A stretch of DNA of 64,000 nucleotides from Sphingobium sp. Ant17 (GCF_000588875.1 NZ_JEMV01000006.1:48141-112140); one strand, 5' to 3'. Shown: positions 28,428 to 39,232, numbered from the stretch's first letter. The notes: generated by a model not told the origin, from the sequence alone. Numbers and translations: made by a program.

Positions 28428-30393
28428 TCAGGTCAGCGGCGCGCTCGCCCAATGGCGCAGCCGGGCATAGAGGCCGGCGATGACGCCCGCGAAGATCAGG
28501 ATGGCGAGCGGCACGGCCCAGTGACTTTCGCCCACGAGCGCGAGCGGCGTGTCGCTGTCGGTCGCCGCTACGATGCCAGCGAAGGCGACGCCGAACAGGC
28601 TTTCGCCGACGATGAAGCCAGTCGCCATCAATACGCCCATGCGCTCGGCAAATTCGGGGTTGGACTGGCGCAGCGCCCAGCGATTGTAGAGATGGCCGAT
28701 CAGCGCGCCGACCGGGATGAGCAGCGTCAGCGCCATCGGCAGATAGATGCCCATGCCGACCGCCAGCGGTGGCAGGCGCAGCTTGCCCGCCTTGCCCAGC
28801 AGTTCGTCGGCCAGCACCACGACCGCGCCGATGCCAGCGCCGATGCCGATCAGGCCCCAATCAAGATCGCCGCCCAATACGCCTTTGGCGAGCGCAGAGA
28901 TCAGCGCCGCCTGCGGGGCGGGCAGGGCGTTCGGCCCGGCACCGGGCGCGCCAGCAAAGCCGAAGGCGCTGTTCAACAGGTCCAGCACTGGCGGGATGAC
29001 GAGCGAGCCGAAGAGGACGCCCAGGATCAGCGCGATCTGCTGCTTCCACGGCGTCGCGCCGACAAGCTGGCCGGTCTTGAGATCCTGAAGATTGTCATTC
29101 GAAATGGTGGCGATGCCGAACACGATTGCGGTGGTGAAGAGGGCATAGGCGACAAGGGCCTGGGCACGATACGGGTCGCCGCCCGACCCGTAGATGGCCG
29201 CGAGCATGAGCGATGCGCCCAGCACGGCGAGGATGCCGACGCCCGAAATCGGGCTGTTCGACGCGCCGATAAGCCCCGCCATATAGCCACAGACCGACGC
29301 GATCACGATGCCCGCGACCAGCACATAGGCCAGGGTCAGGGCGATGACGGGGACGGGATTGGCGGCGATCGGGCCGCCCTGCGCGAAGATCCAGAGCAGC
29401 ACGCCGATCGGCAGCATCGACGCGACGATGGTGCCGCCGACAATGCCAATGGGGAGGTCGCGTTCGGTGAGTTCCAGCAGCCCGGCATTGCCCGCCTTGC
29501 GCGTCGCATTGGCGACGAGGGCGGAGCGGATACCGCCGATGATGGGGCCGAGAATCTTGAGCAGGGTCCAGATCGCGGCGACGCCGATCGTGCCCGCGCC
29601 GATGAAGCGCGCCTTGGTGCGGAAGGTGTCGCGACGATGGTGGCGAGGTCGCCGCCTGCAGGCACGGGGGCGGTGAGGAAAGGCACGATGCCGAACCAGC
29701 TGATCACCAGGCCCACGAACATGGCGACGCCGACCGACAGGCCGACCAGATGGCCAACGCCGATCAGCGCCATCGAAAAGCTGGTCGACATCGACGTCGC
29801 GCCGGTGCCGAAGCGGAAGAAGGTCGCGGCTTCCTCGGCGATCAGCCGGGTCTTGGCGATGATGGTGAAGGCGGCGGCGGCGACGGCGCTCAGCAGAATG
29901 GCGGACAGGCCACGCTTATTCTCTTCGGCGCCCGCGCGCGATCCCGCGCCGACCTTGAGCACTTCGGCGGCCGCGACGCCTCGGGATAGGGGAGGTCGGA
30001 GCCGGTCACGAGTGCGCGGCGCAAGGGCACGGAATACATGACGCCCAATATGCCGCCCAAGGCGATGGTGCAGGCGGACAGCCAATAGGGGAAGCCCTGC
30101 CACCAGCCGATCATCACCAGGCCGGGTAGCACGAAGATGATCGCCGAGAGCGTGCCCGCCGCCGAGGCGATGGTCTGGACGATGTTGTTTTCCAGGATCG
30201 TGCCGGTCGCGAACAGGCGTAGGATCGCCATGGAGATGACCGCCGCGGGAATGGAGGTCGCGAAGGTCAGGCCGATCTTGAGGCCGAGATAGACATTTGC
30301 GGCGGTGAAGACGAGGGTGATGAGCGCGCCCAGGATGACGCCGCGCAGCGTCAGTTCGGCCATCCCGCTGGCCTGTGGCTTGTCCGTTGTCAC
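28428..30393 (-). pseudogene. OPT-family oligopeptide transporter, two frameshifts
   Basis: Three overlapping frames make one oligopeptide transporter (OPT) of about 655 residues, a normal length. Part one starts at 30393 (MTTDKPQASGMAELTLRGV) and runs to GSDLPYPE. One base is missing at about 29979-29980, after which the text continues GVAAAEVLKVGAG and then GGDLATIVA. A second base is missing near 29630 (expected GTCGCGGACACC), and the third part continues TFRTKARFIGAGTIGVAAIW through many hydrophobic helices to ARLRHWASAPLT. About 15 transmembrane helices are visible, with the family motif NxxxCG-like region around ASVCGYMAGLIGASNSPISG. The protein imports peptides or metal chelates by proton symport. 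Both lesions may be sequencing errors. Confidence 0.85.
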
Positions 30394-30482
30394 CCTATAT
30401 CCCCTTGGCTCTACGCTTGTTGCTTGGGCTTGGTAATAATGTTGCTTCGCTTTGGATCAATCGGAAAGTGCGGCGCGCAGCA

Positions 30483-31241
30483 TCAAGAGGCCTTTTCCGG
30501 GGTCGTGGTGACGGGGGCGACACGATCGAGCCAAGTGTCCACCAACCGCGTCCAGCGCTGATAGCCTTCCCGCTTCATATGCAAGCCATCGGCGCGAAAG
30601 AGCGAGGCGTCGGGCAAGCCATCGCGCGCCAATAACAGGCTGCCGACATCGAGATAGGTGAAGCGGACGGCCTTCGCGCGCGCGGCCACGGCCTGGTTGA
30701 TCGCCGCCATTTTGGGCCAGAGCGTCCAGCGGATCGGACTGGGTTTGAGCGAGAGAAAGGCGATGGGCGCGCGGGGATAATCTTTGCGTAGCCGCTTGAG
30801 CAGGGTCAGGATGTCGGCGGCGACCTTGTCGGGACTAGCGCCTGCGGCCAGATCATTTTCGCCGACATAGACGATGATCGTGCTGGGCTCGGTCGGCGGC
30901 AGAAGGCGTCGATAATAGCGCAGCACGTCGGGCGTGCTGGCCCCGCCGAAGCCGCGATTGACGGTCGGGATGTCGGTGAAACTGCCCGCTATGTCCCACA
31001 GGCGGATGCTGGAACTGCCCAGGAACAGGGTTGCGCCCTCGACCGGCGGGCTGGCGGCATTGGCTTTGGCAAACGCCTCGATCTCGCGCGCGAAGGGGAA
31101 GCTGGGATCGGTATTGGGCGGACGATCCTGCGCCTGCCCGCCTTCCGCCTGCCCGCGCGCGATGCCAGGCAGCGCGAGCGCTAGCAACAGCGCGGCGACA
31201 GCCTTAATGACGATGGAGCGGGCGCAGGCGATATTTACCAT
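30483..31241 (-). CDS. Exported SGNH/GDSL-type hydrolase
   Basis: A 252-residue protein with an N-terminal signal (ALLLALALPGIARG). The SGNH blocks are LFLGSSSIRLWD (block I nucleophile Ser), NRGFGGAST (II), VYVGENDLAAG (III, Asn) and FRADGLHMKREGY (V, Asp-x-x-His). Esterases or lipases of this type remove acyl groups from carbohydrates or lipids. The start overlaps the end of hspQ by about 38 bp (ATG 31241; ATG 31247 also in frame), so translation is probably coupled. Catalytic residues are intact; substrate unknown. Confidence 0.82.
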   Translation of the reverse strand: MVNIACARSIVIKAVAALLLALALPGIARGQAEGGQAQDRPPNTDPSFPFAREIEAFAKANAASPPVEGATLFLGSSSIRLWDIAGSFTDIPTVNRGFGGASTPDVLRYYRRLLPPTEPSTIIVYVGENDLAAGASPDKVAADILTLLKRLRKDYPRAPIAFLSLKPSPIRWTLWPKMAAINQAVAARAKAVRFTYLDVGSLLLARDGLPDASLFRADGLHMKREGYQRWTRLVDTWLDRVAPVTTTPEKAS

Positions 31242-31575
31242 CCGCATAGGCACCGAACATGCCGGTGATGGCGGGGTGATCGACCGGCTCGTCGCTGTCG
31301 TCGGTGACCAGATTCTGTTGGCTGACATAGGCGACATAGCTGGATTCGCCATTTTCGGCGAGCAGGTGGTAAAAGGGCTGCTGCTTGTCGGGCCGGGCAT
31401 GTTCGGGGATCGCGTCATACCATTCCTCGCTATTGGCGAAGACCGGGTCGATATCGAACACGACGCCGCGAAAGCCGAACATGCGGTGCCGGACCACATC
31501 GCCGATGCTGAAGCGGGAATGGACGATCGGCGGGGCGGTGACGCCAGCGCCGAAAATCTGAATCGTGTCTCTCAT
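31204..31575 (-). CDS. hspQ: Heat-shock protein HspQ
   Basis: A 123-residue protein starting MRDTIQIFGAGVTAPPIVHSRF. The HspQ/YccV-like domain is clear: FSIGDVVRHRMFGFRGVVFDIDPVFANSEEWYDAIPEHARPDKQQPFYHLLAENGESSYVAYVSQQNLV. HspQ binds hemimethylated DNA in some species and acts as a specificity enhancer for Lon protease in others; it is cytosolic. The N-terminal 20 residues are an extension of the domain. It is followed by an overlapping SGNH hydrolase gene. Confidence 0.9.
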   Translation of the reverse strand: MRDTIQIFGAGVTAPPIVHSRFSIGDVVRHRMFGFRGVVFDIDPVFANSEEWYDAIPEHARPDKQQPFYHLLAENGESSYVAYVSQQNLVTDDSDEPVDHPAITGMFGAYADGKYRLRPLHRH

Positions 31576-31709
31576 CCCATCAATTTAGGGTGGATCGACG
31601 CCGACACAAGAAAAAACCCGGAAAGCCCGCTTGGCAAGCGCGATTTCATTCGCTAATGGCCGCCGCTCGACCAGGAACGCAGGTGCCATCGGCACGGCGG
31701 ACCTTCTGC

Positions 31710-31799
<90 letters not shown>

Positions 31800-32020
31800 A
31801 CATTCCAACCAAGCGTTTGCAACCATTGGGTTTTAGGCTGGAATTGGTCGTCAGGCCAACATTCGGCCGAACATCATTATTTTCAGGCCGCGGAAGCTGC
31901 TGGCCCACCCAATGGGCAGGCCTAACCGCAAACCGTGCAGCAGGCCTTGGGCGTCAGGTATCACGGGGAATATGCTCGGCTGAAATCGCCAGGGAAAATT
32001 CATAGATCCTCGTGCTGAGC

Positions 32021-32953
32021 CTATTGTCTATGGCATCCAATGCGCTGCTTCGCGGTCGTTGCAGCGGCAAAATTGCGGGCGAGGTCGATGAAGGCTGCGA
32101 ACGCAGCAGACGGGTTTCGTCGATTGGGATAATAGAGGCACAGCGGCGCGAGCGGGGGCGTCCAGTCTTCAAGGACACGAACCAGGCGGCCAGCCATTAT
32201 GTCGTCACGAACGTCGGACTCCATGAGGAAGCCGATCCCGACATCGTTCAGTACCGCCATGCGCGCGAGGCTGGCCTCGTCCAGCGTCATCGGGCCATCG
32301 ACATCGACCTGTATCGCTTGCCCCTCCTTCTCGAACTGCCAGCGAAACAGCGCAGCATTGGGTAGCCTTACACGCAGGCATGCATGAGCCAGGAGGTCAG
32401 GCGGCACGAGCGGTGTCCCGTGCGTCGTGAAATAGGAGGGCGAGGCGACCACGGCATAGCGTCGATAAAGGCCGAGCGGGACAGCGATCATGTCGCTGGG
32501 GACCAGGTCGGCGGTGCGAATGCCCACATCAAAGCCATCCGCGACGATGTCAACGAGCCGCCCTTCCGTGACGAGATCGATATGGACCTGCGGATAGCGT
32601 CGGAGAAATTGGAGCAGGAGGGGTGAGAGGATCTCCCGCGCGGCCGTCGCGAAAGCATTGATGCGCAGCGTGCCCGAGGGCGTTTCCTGCTGCGACCGAG
32701 CCGCGTCCATGGCTTCGTGAATGTCCTGCAGCGCCGGGCCGACCTTGCCGACGAAATGCCGTCCCGCATCCGTCAGGGAAACGCTGCGTGTCGTGCGATT
32801 GAACAGGCGGATGCCGAGTTGCCGCTCCAGCTTGCCGATGGCGTTGCTGAGCGCGGTCGTGGAGACGCCAAGGTCGATCGCTGCCGCCCGGAAGGAACCC
32901 TTGCGCATGATGGCGATCACTGCGTCGAGTTCGATCAGACTATGCCGCATCAT
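32021..32953 (-). CDS. LysR-family transcriptional regulator
   Basis: A 310-residue regulator. The N-terminal winged helix-turn-helix is [44 protein letters not shown] (about residues 20-63). The effector-binding domain has [15 protein letters not shown], a [27 protein letters not shown] core and a [16 protein letters not shown]-terminus. ATG 32953 is the first of two adjacent ATGs (MMRHSL). It is divergent from a SnoaL-like gene and an SDR gene; LysR proteins commonly regulate a divergent neighbour from the shared upstream region (32954-33129), so it probably controls them. The inducer is unknown. Confidence 0.9.
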   Translation of the reverse strand: MMRHSLIELDAVIAIMRKGSFRAAAIDLGVSTTALSNAIGKLERQLGIRLFNRTTRSVSLTDAGRHFVGKVGPALQDIHEAMDAARSQQETPSGTLRINAFATAAREILSPLLLQFLRRYPQVHIDLVTEGRLVDIVADGFDVGIRTADLVPSDMIAVPLGLYRRYAVVASPSYFTTHGTPLVPPDLLAHACLRVRLPNAALFRWQFEKEGQAIQVDVDGPMTLDEASLARMAVLNDVGIGFLMESDVRDDIMAGRLVRVLEDWTPPLAPLCLYYPNRRNPSAAFAAFIDLARNFAAATTAKQRIGCHRQ

Positions 32954-33129
32954 TATCCTGCTTTTCGTAACAGCGCATCCCGATTTATCCCGATTATCAT
33001 TGCATCCGTCCAGCGCTAATTGGGTGCCACGATCGAGCCCCGGATCCGCGACGGCCAATGACCCGAGAGACACGACGCGCCGCTGTGGCCATGTCTTTGG
33101 CTGTCGATACGCATGGAAGGAGACGAGAG

Positions 33130-33459
33130 ATGACTGTTGAACTGCCCAAGCCCATTGCCGATTATTTCGCCGCCGATGCAGCGCAAGACGCCGACACGCT
33201 GGCCCGCTGCTTCACCGAGACTGCCGAGGTGATAGACGAAGGCAAGACGCATCGCGGGAAGGCGGCTATCCGAGACTGGAAAGCGGACACATCCACCACG
33301 TACCGCTACACCGTCGAGCCTTTCGCCATGGCCACCCAAGGCGAACGCATAGCCGTAACCAGCCACGTCAAAGGCGATTTCCCCGGCAGCCCGTTGGACC
33401 TGCGCTATTTCTTCACACTGGATGGCGACAGGATCGCTGGCCTTGAGATCATCCCATGA
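33130..33459 (+). CDS. SnoaL-like/NTF2-fold protein
   Basis: A 109-residue protein with ribosome-binding site GGAGACGAGAG before ATG 33130. The sequence has the NTF2-like pattern: [44 protein letters not shown], then the strands [26 protein letters not shown] and [21 protein letters not shown]. SnoaL-like domains are small-molecule cyclases/isomerases or merely binding scaffolds; the substrate is not evident. It is the first gene of a probable two-gene unit with the SDR downstream, divergent from the LysR gene. Confidence 0.85.
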   Translation: MTVELPKPIADYFAADAAQDADTLARCFTETAEVIDEGKTHRGKAAIRDWKADTSTTYRYTVEPFAMATQGERIAVTSHVKGDFPGSPLDLRYFFTLDGDRIAGLEIIP

Positions 33460-33523
33460 GGGCCGATCATCCCGTGCGCGGGCGAGAGATAATTCGGATG
33501 TCTGGTCGAAAGGAAGCCGAGGC

Positions 33524-34303
33524 ATGACCCCTTTCATCACATTGCAAGGCAAACGCGCGCTGATCACGTCCGGCACCCGTGGGGCAGGGGCCGCGACGGT
33601 CAGCCTCTTCCGCGAACTTGGCGCACAGGTTGTCACGAGCGCGCGGACCCAGCCTCCTGGCATGGTGGACGCATTGTTCGTAACTGCTGATCTGACGACG
33701 CCGCAAGGTTGCGTGGAGTTGGCGAGCGCAGTGCGGGATCGGATGGGCGGCGTGGACATCATCGTTCACATGCTGGGCGGGTCTTCCGCGCCGGCGGGCG
33801 GGTTTGAAGCCTTGAGCGACGCAGAATGGCGCAAGGCACTCGACCTCAACCTCATGCCCGCCGTCCGGCTGGATCGCGCATTGCTGCCGGACATGGTGTC
33901 GCAGGGTAGCGGCGTGGTGATCCATGTTACCTCTATCCAGCGCGAACTGCCCTTGCCGGAAGCGACCACTGCCTATGCCGCTGCCAAGGCTGCGCTTTCC
34001 ACCTACAGCAAAAGCCTCTCCAAGCAGGTGTCGCCCGATGGCGTCCGGGTGGTGCGGGTCTCGCCGGGCTGGATCGAGACGGAATCGGCGGTCGAACTGG
34101 CTGCGCGTCTTGCCGCCGAGCATGGCGGCGACATTGCCCATGGTAAGAAGATGATCATGGACTCGCTCGGCGGCATTCCGATCGGAAGGCCATCGACACC
34201 GCAAGAGATCGCCAGCCTGATCGCTTTCCTCGCGTCCGATCGCGCGGGCACCATCACCGGGACGGAATATGTCATCGATGGCGGGACAGTGCCGACGGTG
34301 TGA
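33524..34303 (+). CDS. Short-chain dehydrogenase/reductase
   Basis: A 259-residue SDR. The nucleotide loop is variant: [19 protein letters not shown] (TSGTRGAG for the usual TGxxxGxG). The sequence also shows [11 protein letters not shown] at the NNAG position, the catalytic Ser in HVTSIQREL, and Tyr-x-x-x-Lys in [26 protein letters not shown] and a C-terminal [22 protein letters not shown] are typical of the classical family. The dinucleotide loop suggests an NADPH or NADH oxidoreductase acting on a small ketone or alcohol. It is 64 bp downstream of the SnoaL-like gene, both divergent from the LysR regulator. Confidence 0.9.
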   Translation: MTPFITLQGKRALITSGTRGAGAATVSLFRELGAQVVTSARTQPPGMVDALFVTADLTTPQGCVELASAVRDRMGGVDIIVHMLGGSSAPAGGFEALSDAEWRKALDLNLMPAVRLDRALLPDMVSQGSGVVIHVTSIQRELPLPEATTAYAAAKAALSTYSKSLSKQVSPDGVRVVRVSPGWIETESAVELAARLAAEHGGDIAHGKKMIMDSLGGIPIGRPSTPQEIASLIAFLASDRAGTITGTEYVIDGGTVPTV

Positions 34304-34319
34304 TCTGGATTGCGGAGCC

Positions 34320-35651
34320 TTACCCTCTCTTGTCCTCGTCCACCATGTCCGACGCCAGTTCGAGCCCTGCGCGGCCATGCGCGGCGGTGTGGGCCGGGGC
34401 TTTGGGATGGGACACGTCTATCGGTTCCTCGACCTCCAACATGCCTTCCCATTTGGTGATGACCGACGTTGCGATGGCATTGCCGAGCACGTTGGTCGCG
34501 GTGCGGCCCATGTCCATGAAGTGATCGACGGCGAGGATGAAGGCGACGCCTTCGACCGGCAGATCGAATTGGCCGAGCGTCGCGGCCACCACGACCAGCG
34601 ATGCACGCGGCACGGCGGCGATGCCCTTGCTGGTCACCATCAACACCAACAGGATCGTGATCTGCGTCGCGATCGGCAGGTCGATGCCATAGGCCTGCGC
34701 GATGAAGATCGTCGCGAAGGTCGCGTACATCATCGACCCGTCGAGGTTGAAGCTATAGCCGAGCGGCAGCACGAAGCTGTAGATGCGGCGCGGCACGCCG
34801 AACCGGTCGAGCTGTTCCAGCATCTTGGGATAAGCGGCTTCCGACGAAGCGGTCGAGAAGGCGATCAAGATCGGTTCGCGCACATAGCGGATGAGCGTGA
34901 ACATCCGCTTGCCCAAAAACACCGAGCCGGCCGCGAACAGCAGCAGCCAGAGGCAGAAGAGCGCGATATAGAATTCGCCGATCAATTCGCCGAATGTGAC
35001 GAGCACACCCAGGCCCTGGGTCGTAATGACCGATGCGAGCGCGCCGAACACGGCGAAGGGTGCGACGCGCATGACATAGCCTGTCACCTGCAACATCAGT
35101 TCGACCATCGCCTCGATCACGCCGACGATGGGCTTGCCCTTCTCGCCGATCGCGGTGAGCGCGACGCCGACGAACAGCGAGAAGACGACGATCTGGAGGA
35201 TCGAATTTTCCGCCATCGCGCCGACCATGGACGTTGGGAAAACGTGCAGGATGAAGTCGCGGAAGTTGAGCGATTCGGTATTCACGCCGGATTCGGCACC
35301 GTCACGGACCAGGTTCAGTCCATCGCCCGGTGCGAAGAAATTGACGAAGATCAGGCCCAACGTCAGCGAAATCAGGCTGGCAATGACGAACCAGGCGAGC
35401 GCGCGCCCGCCGATCCGCCCCAACGCGGCGCTATCGCCCATATGGGCGATGCCTGCGACCAGGGTGGAAAAGACCAGCGGCGCGATGATCATCTTGATCA
35501 GGTGGAGGAAGATGTCGGCCAGCAGGTGGAAATAGCCCGCCACCTGTTTGGCCAGCGCCTCGTCGCCGCCCACCCACAGGTTCGTGGCGAACCCCACGAT
35601 CACGCCTAATATCATGCCGGTGAGGATGAAGGCCGTCAGTCTGTTGCGCAT
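34320..35651 (-). CDS. Dicarboxylate/amino acid:cation symporter (DAACS)
   Basis: A 443-residue membrane protein of the DctA/GltP family. Family signatures are LIKMIIAPLVFSTLVAGIAH (TM near the first conserved block), AFSTASSEAAYPKMLEQLDRFGVPRRIYSFVLPLGYSFNLDGSMMYAT (hairpin loop and TM7 with the NxDG-like sodium/proton site), ILLVLMVTSKGIAAVPRASLVVVA (second hairpin), and VDHFMDMGRTATNVLGN. It should couple uptake of C4-dicarboxylates or acidic amino acids to cation movement. The C-terminal tail (about 30 residues, His/Pro-rich) is cytoplasmic. It converges with the SDR gene, 16 bp away. Confidence 0.92.
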   Translation of the reverse strand: MRNRLTAFILTGMILGVIVGFATNLWVGGDEALAKQVAGYFHLLADIFLHLIKMIIAPLVFSTLVAGIAHMGDSAALGRIGGRALAWFVIASLISLTLGLIFVNFFAPGDGLNLVRDGAESGVNTESLNFRDFILHVFPTSMVGAMAENSILQIVVFSLFVGVALTAIGEKGKPIVGVIEAMVELMLQVTGYVMRVAPFAVFGALASVITTQGLGVLVTFGELIGEFYIALFCLWLLLFAAGSVFLGKRMFTLIRYVREPILIAFSTASSEAAYPKMLEQLDRFGVPRRIYSFVLPLGYSFNLDGSMMYATFATIFIAQAYGIDLPIATQITILLVLMVTSKGIAAVPRASLVVVAATLGQFDLPVEGVAFILAVDHFMDMGRTATNVLGNAIATSVITKWEGMLEVEEPIDVSHPKAPAHTAAHGRAGLELASDMVDEDKRG

Positions 35652-35827
35652 CTATTCCCTCTTGAGCCACGCTCACGCGGCCCCACGATATTTTTACATC
35701 TGTCAGGGATCACCTAACAGGCGCATCGGCCACCCGCAATCGGTGTGCGTCCCCCGCCTGGGAGATAGACGAACCAGCCGCCGCTTTCCGCGCCTCGCTT
35801 CGTCCCAAAGGCCGCGATCAGTCCATG

Positions 35828-36403
35828 TCAGGGGTAGAGCAGGCCTTCGGTCCAGACCGTGCCGTCATATGTGAACAGACGGCGTTCATGCAGCCGATGT
35901 TCGCGATCCTGCCAGAATTCGATGCGCGCAGGCACCAGCCGAAATCCCGACCAATGGGGCGGACGCGGCACCGGCTGTCCCTCGAACCGGGCATTGGCTT
36001 CCTCGAAGCGCGCCATGAATATCTCGCGCGAAGGCAAGGGACGGGACTGGTCGGAGGCCCAGGCACCCAATTGGCTGTCGCGGCTGCGCGTGGCGAAATA
36101 GGCGTCGGCGGTGGCGTCATCGACCGGGCCGACGGTGCCCTCTATCCGTATCTGCCGTCGCGCCGATTTCCAATGGAACAGCAAGGCGGCATGCGGATTT
36201 TCGGCCAGGTCGCCTGCTTTGCGCCCTTCGAAATTGGTATAGAAGACAAAGCCGTCCGGCCCATGGCCCTTCAACAAGACCATGCGGACGGATGGACAGC
36301 CGCGCGCATCGGCGGTGGCCAGCGCCATGGCGTTGCTGTCGTTGATTTCGGTTTCGCGCGCCTGGCTATACCAGTCGTCGAACAAGGCAAAGGGATCGAT
36401 CAT
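35828..36403 (-). CDS. pdxH: Pyridoxamine 5'-phosphate oxidase
   Basis: A 191-residue FMN enzyme that oxidises pyridoxamine or pyridoxine phosphate to pyridoxal 5'-phosphate, the last step of the salvage and DXP-dependent pathways. Motifs: FALFDDWYSQARETEINDSNAMALATADARGCPSVRMVLLKG, FYTNFEGRKAGDLAENPHAALLFHW, SRDSQLGAWASDQS, and the C-terminal RLFTYDGTVW...LLYP. ATG 36403 gives the normal start MIDPFALFDDW. It is divergent from dnaJ. Confidence 0.93.
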   Translation of the reverse strand: MIDPFALFDDWYSQARETEINDSNAMALATADARGCPSVRMVLLKGHGPDGFVFYTNFEGRKAGDLAENPHAALLFHWKSARRQIRIEGTVGPVDDATADAYFATRSRDSQLGAWASDQSRPLPSREIFMARFEEANARFEGQPVPRPPHWSGFRLVPARIEFWQDREHRLHERRLFTYDGTVWTEGLLYP

Positions 36404-36531
36404 GCCCCACTGTCTAGGCGGACGAGCTGTTAGTGTCGATACGGGCAATTGCGCAACTTGAACGCAAGCCCCGCTTTCGCCACATAGGACCGCTAATCTA
36501 CCTTTCCAGAACAAGAGGCACCAGAGTATCG

Positions 36532-37448
36532 ATGGCTGATCCCTATTCCACCCTTGGCGTTGCGCGCGGCGCGACCGAGGCAGAGATCAAGTCAGCCTAT
36601 CGCAAGCTGGCCAAGGAACTGCATCCCGACAAGAATAAGGATAATCCCAAGGCGTCGGAGAAGTTTTCCGCGGCCACCAACGCCTATGACCTGTTGTCCG
36701 ACAAGGATAAGCGGGCTCGGTTCGATCGCGGCGAAATTGACGGCGATGGCAATCCGACCGCGCCCTTTGGCTTTGGTGGCGGGGGAGGGGGCGGCGGTTT
36801 TCGCGGCCAGCCCGGCGGCGGCGGCTTCGATCAGGGCGGCGCGGATTTCGGCGATATCTTTGAGGGCTTGTTCGGCGGCGCGGGTCGCGCGCGGGTGGCG
36901 GCGGATTTGGACGACAGGCCCCCCCGTCCAAGGGCGCGAACGTCGCCTATCGCCTGGCGGTGCAATTTACCGATGCCGCCACGCTCGCCCCTCAACGGAT
37001 AACGCTGCAGGATGGCAAGACCATCGACCTTAAACTGCCCGCCGGGGTCGAAACCGGCACGCAGATGCGCCTGTCGGGCAAGGGGCAGGCCGGGCCTGGC
37101 GGCGCGGGTGACGCGATCGTCACGATCGAGGTGAAGCCGCATGCCTTCTTCACCCGCGATGGCGACAATGTCCTGCTCGACCTGCCGATCACGCTCGACG
37201 AGGCCGTCAAGGGCGGCAAGGTCAAGGTGCCGACCGTCGATGGCGCGGTGATGCTTGGCGTGCCGGAGGGAGCGACATCGGGCAAGACGCTGCGGCTGCG
37301 TGGCAAGGGGTTTACCGGCAAGGATGGCGCGCGCGGCGACCAGTTGGTCACGCTTCAGATCGACGTGCCTGCCGATGATCCTACGATCCGTGCGCTGGTC
37401 GAAAGCTGGCATGATAGCCGACCCGTCCGCGCCCATCTCGGCGTTTGA
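36532..37448 (+). pseudogene. DnaJ/CbpA-type co-chaperone, frameshifted in its Gly-rich linker
   Basis: The first frame begins MADPYSTLGVARGATEAEIKSAYRKLAKELHPDKNKDNPKA, a J-domain with intact HPD, followed by a Gly/Phe-rich linker. Between 36893 and 36925 one base is missing (a GGG or a run of seven C are both possible). After that, the next frame reads KGANVAYRLAVQFTDAATLAPQRITLQDGKTIDLKLPAG, then the C-terminal substrate-binding domains, and ends SWHDSRPVRAHLGV. There is no zinc-finger region, so it is the CbpA/type II class, about 305 residues repaired. It stimulates DnaK ATPase. The gene leads a tight run dnaJ-yihY-fabI-aroC. Confidence 0.85.
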
Positions 37449-37463
37449 GGCGTTAGGGGGCGG

Positions 37464-38429
37464 ATGCCGACAAATTCGCCCTACACGCCGGAATCCCGCC
37501 GCCATATGGCGGCCCGGACGCGTGCCCGTTTTCACCGTCAGATGAAGCGGATGCGGCCCGGTTCGCAGGCGTTCGAGGTGATGAAGCGCGTCGCCATCGG
37601 CACCTATAGCGATGGTTTCATCCATGCGGGGAACCTCGCCTATCTTTCGCTGATGACGCTGTTCCCCTTCTTCATCGTTGCAGCGGCGGTCGCGAGCATC
37701 TTTGGCCGTACCGAAGATGGGGTCGCAGCTGTCAACGCCTTCCTGACGACAGTGCCGCGCGGTGTCGCCGACGTCGTGCGGCAACCGATCAGCGATGTGC
37801 TCAATGCCCGGTCCGGCCCCTTGCTCTGGCTTGGCGGTTTCGTGGGTTTGTGGACCGTGGGCAGTCTCATCGAAACCATCCGCGACATATTGCGCCGCGC
37901 CTATGGCACCAAAAGCACCAAATCCTTCTGGCAATATCGGCTGAGCGCAGTCGGCATCACTTTGGCCAGCGTCGTGGCGGTGATGTTCGCTTTTTCGCTC
38001 CAGGTGGTGATCACGGGGATCGACCAGTTCCTCCAGCAGATATTGCCCTGGGCCGACGATGCGATCGCCCTGGTCGCTTCGGCAAAGCTCGTGCCGATGG
38101 TGATCGTCTGCATCGCGCTTTGGTCGCTGTTCGTCTCCCTGACGCCGACCATCTACAAGGCCCGGCGCTTCCCCAAATGGCCCGGCGCAATCGCGACGTC
38201 GCTCTGGTGGTATGGCACGACGCTGCTTTTGCCGCCCACCCTGTCGCTGCTCGGCGGCTATGATCGCACCTATGGCAGTTTGGCAGGCGTCATGATCACG
38301 CTCATTTTTTTCTTCCTAGTCGGGCTTGGCGTGGTAATTGGCGCGGAATTGAATGCGGCGCTGGCGGAATTTCCCGAAGAGGAAGTGGCCCTGCTGCCCG
38401 AAGACCAAGGGAACGGAACGACGATATGA
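37464..38429 (+). CDS. YihY/BrkB-family inner-membrane protein
   Basis: A 321-residue protein with about six transmembrane helices. Family landmarks are HAGNLAYLSLMTLFPFFIVAAAVASIF, GPLLWLGGFVGLWTVGSLIETIRDILRRAYGTK, FWQYRLSAVGITLASVVAVMFAFSLQVVITGI, PTIYKARRFPKWPGAIATSLWWYGTTLLL and a final LIFFFLVGLGVVIGAELNAAL. The old name ribonuclease BN is wrong for this family; function unknown. It begins 15 bp after dnaJ and overlaps the fabI start (ATGA), indicating co-translation. Confidence 0.88.
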   Translation: MPTNSPYTPESRRHMAARTRARFHRQMKRMRPGSQAFEVMKRVAIGTYSDGFIHAGNLAYLSLMTLFPFFIVAAAVASIFGRTEDGVAAVNAFLTTVPRGVADVVRQPISDVLNARSGPLLWLGGFVGLWTVGSLIETIRDILRRAYGTKSTKSFWQYRLSAVGITLASVVAVMFAFSLQVVITGIDQFLQQILPWADDAIALVASAKLVPMVIVCIALWSLFVSLTPTIYKARRFPKWPGAIATSLWWYGTTLLLPPTLSLLGGYDRTYGSLAGVMITLIFFFLVGLGVVIGAELNAALAEFPEEEVALLPEDQGNGTTI

Positions 38430-39232
38430 ACGGCTTGATGGCGGGTAAGCGCGGCCTCATCATGGGTCTGGCGAACGACAAGTCGTTGGCTTGGGGCATT
38501 GCAAAATCATTGCATGAACAGGGGGCCGAACTGGCCTTTTCCTATCAGGGCGATGCCTTGGCCAAGCGGGTCCGGCCTTTGGCGGAGCAGGTAGGGTCAG
38601 ACTTCCTGATCGATTGTGATGTCACCGACATGGACAAGCTGGACGCCGCCTTTGCGGAGATAGAGACGCGCTGGGGCACGCTCGATTTCGTCGTTCACGC
38701 GATTGGCTTTTCGGACAAGAACGAGCTGCGCGGCCTCTATGTCGATACCAGCCTCGATAATTTCTTGATGACGATGAACGTGTCGGCTTATAGTTTCGTG
38801 GCCGTCACCCGCCGCGCCCGCGCGCTGATGCCCAACGGCGGCAGCATCCTGACGCTCAGCTATTATGGCGCGGAAAAGGTCATCCCCCATTACAACGTCA
38901 TGGGCGTGGCCAAAGCGGCGCTGGAAACCAGCGTCAAATATCTGGCGATGGATCTGGGACCGGAAAATATCCGCGTCAACGCGATCTCGGCCGGCCCGAT
39001 CAAGACGCTGGCGGCGAGCGGCATCGGCGACTTCCGCTATATCCTCAAATGGAACGAACTGAACGCCCCGCTGCGTCGCAACGTGACGATCGAGGATGTG
39101 GGCGGCGCCGGGCTGTACTTGCTGTCGGACCTGGCGAGCGGCGTCACCGGCGAAATCCACCATGTCGATGCAGGCTATAATGTCATCGGCATGAAAGCCG
39201 AAGACGCCCCGGACATCGCGCTCGATAAATGA
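38426..39232 (+). CDS. fabI: Enoyl-[acyl-carrier-protein] reductase, NADH-dependent
   Basis: A 268-residue SDR-fold enzyme that reduces the enoyl-ACP double bond in fatty-acid elongation. FabI features: [85 protein letters not shown] with the Tyr-x6-Lys pair, [16 protein letters not shown], and [22 protein letters not shown]. The N-terminal glycine/serine loop and Tyr/Lys are intact. It shares 4 bp with both neighbours and is the natural target class for triclosan-type inhibitors. The gene is essential in most bacteria that lack FabV or FabL. Confidence 0.96.
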   Translation: MNGLMAGKRGLIMGLANDKSLAWGIAKSLHEQGAELAFSYQGDALAKRVRPLAEQVGSDFLIDCDVTDMDKLDAAFAEIETRWGTLDFVVHAIGFSDKNELRGLYVDTSLDNFLMTMNVSAYSFVAVTRRARALMPNGGSILTLSYYGAEKVIPHYNVMGVAKAALETSVKYLAMDLGPENIRVNAISAGPIKTLAASGIGDFRYILKWNELNAPLRRNVTIEDVGGAGLYLLSDLASGVTGEIHHVDAGYNVIGMKAEDAPDIALDK

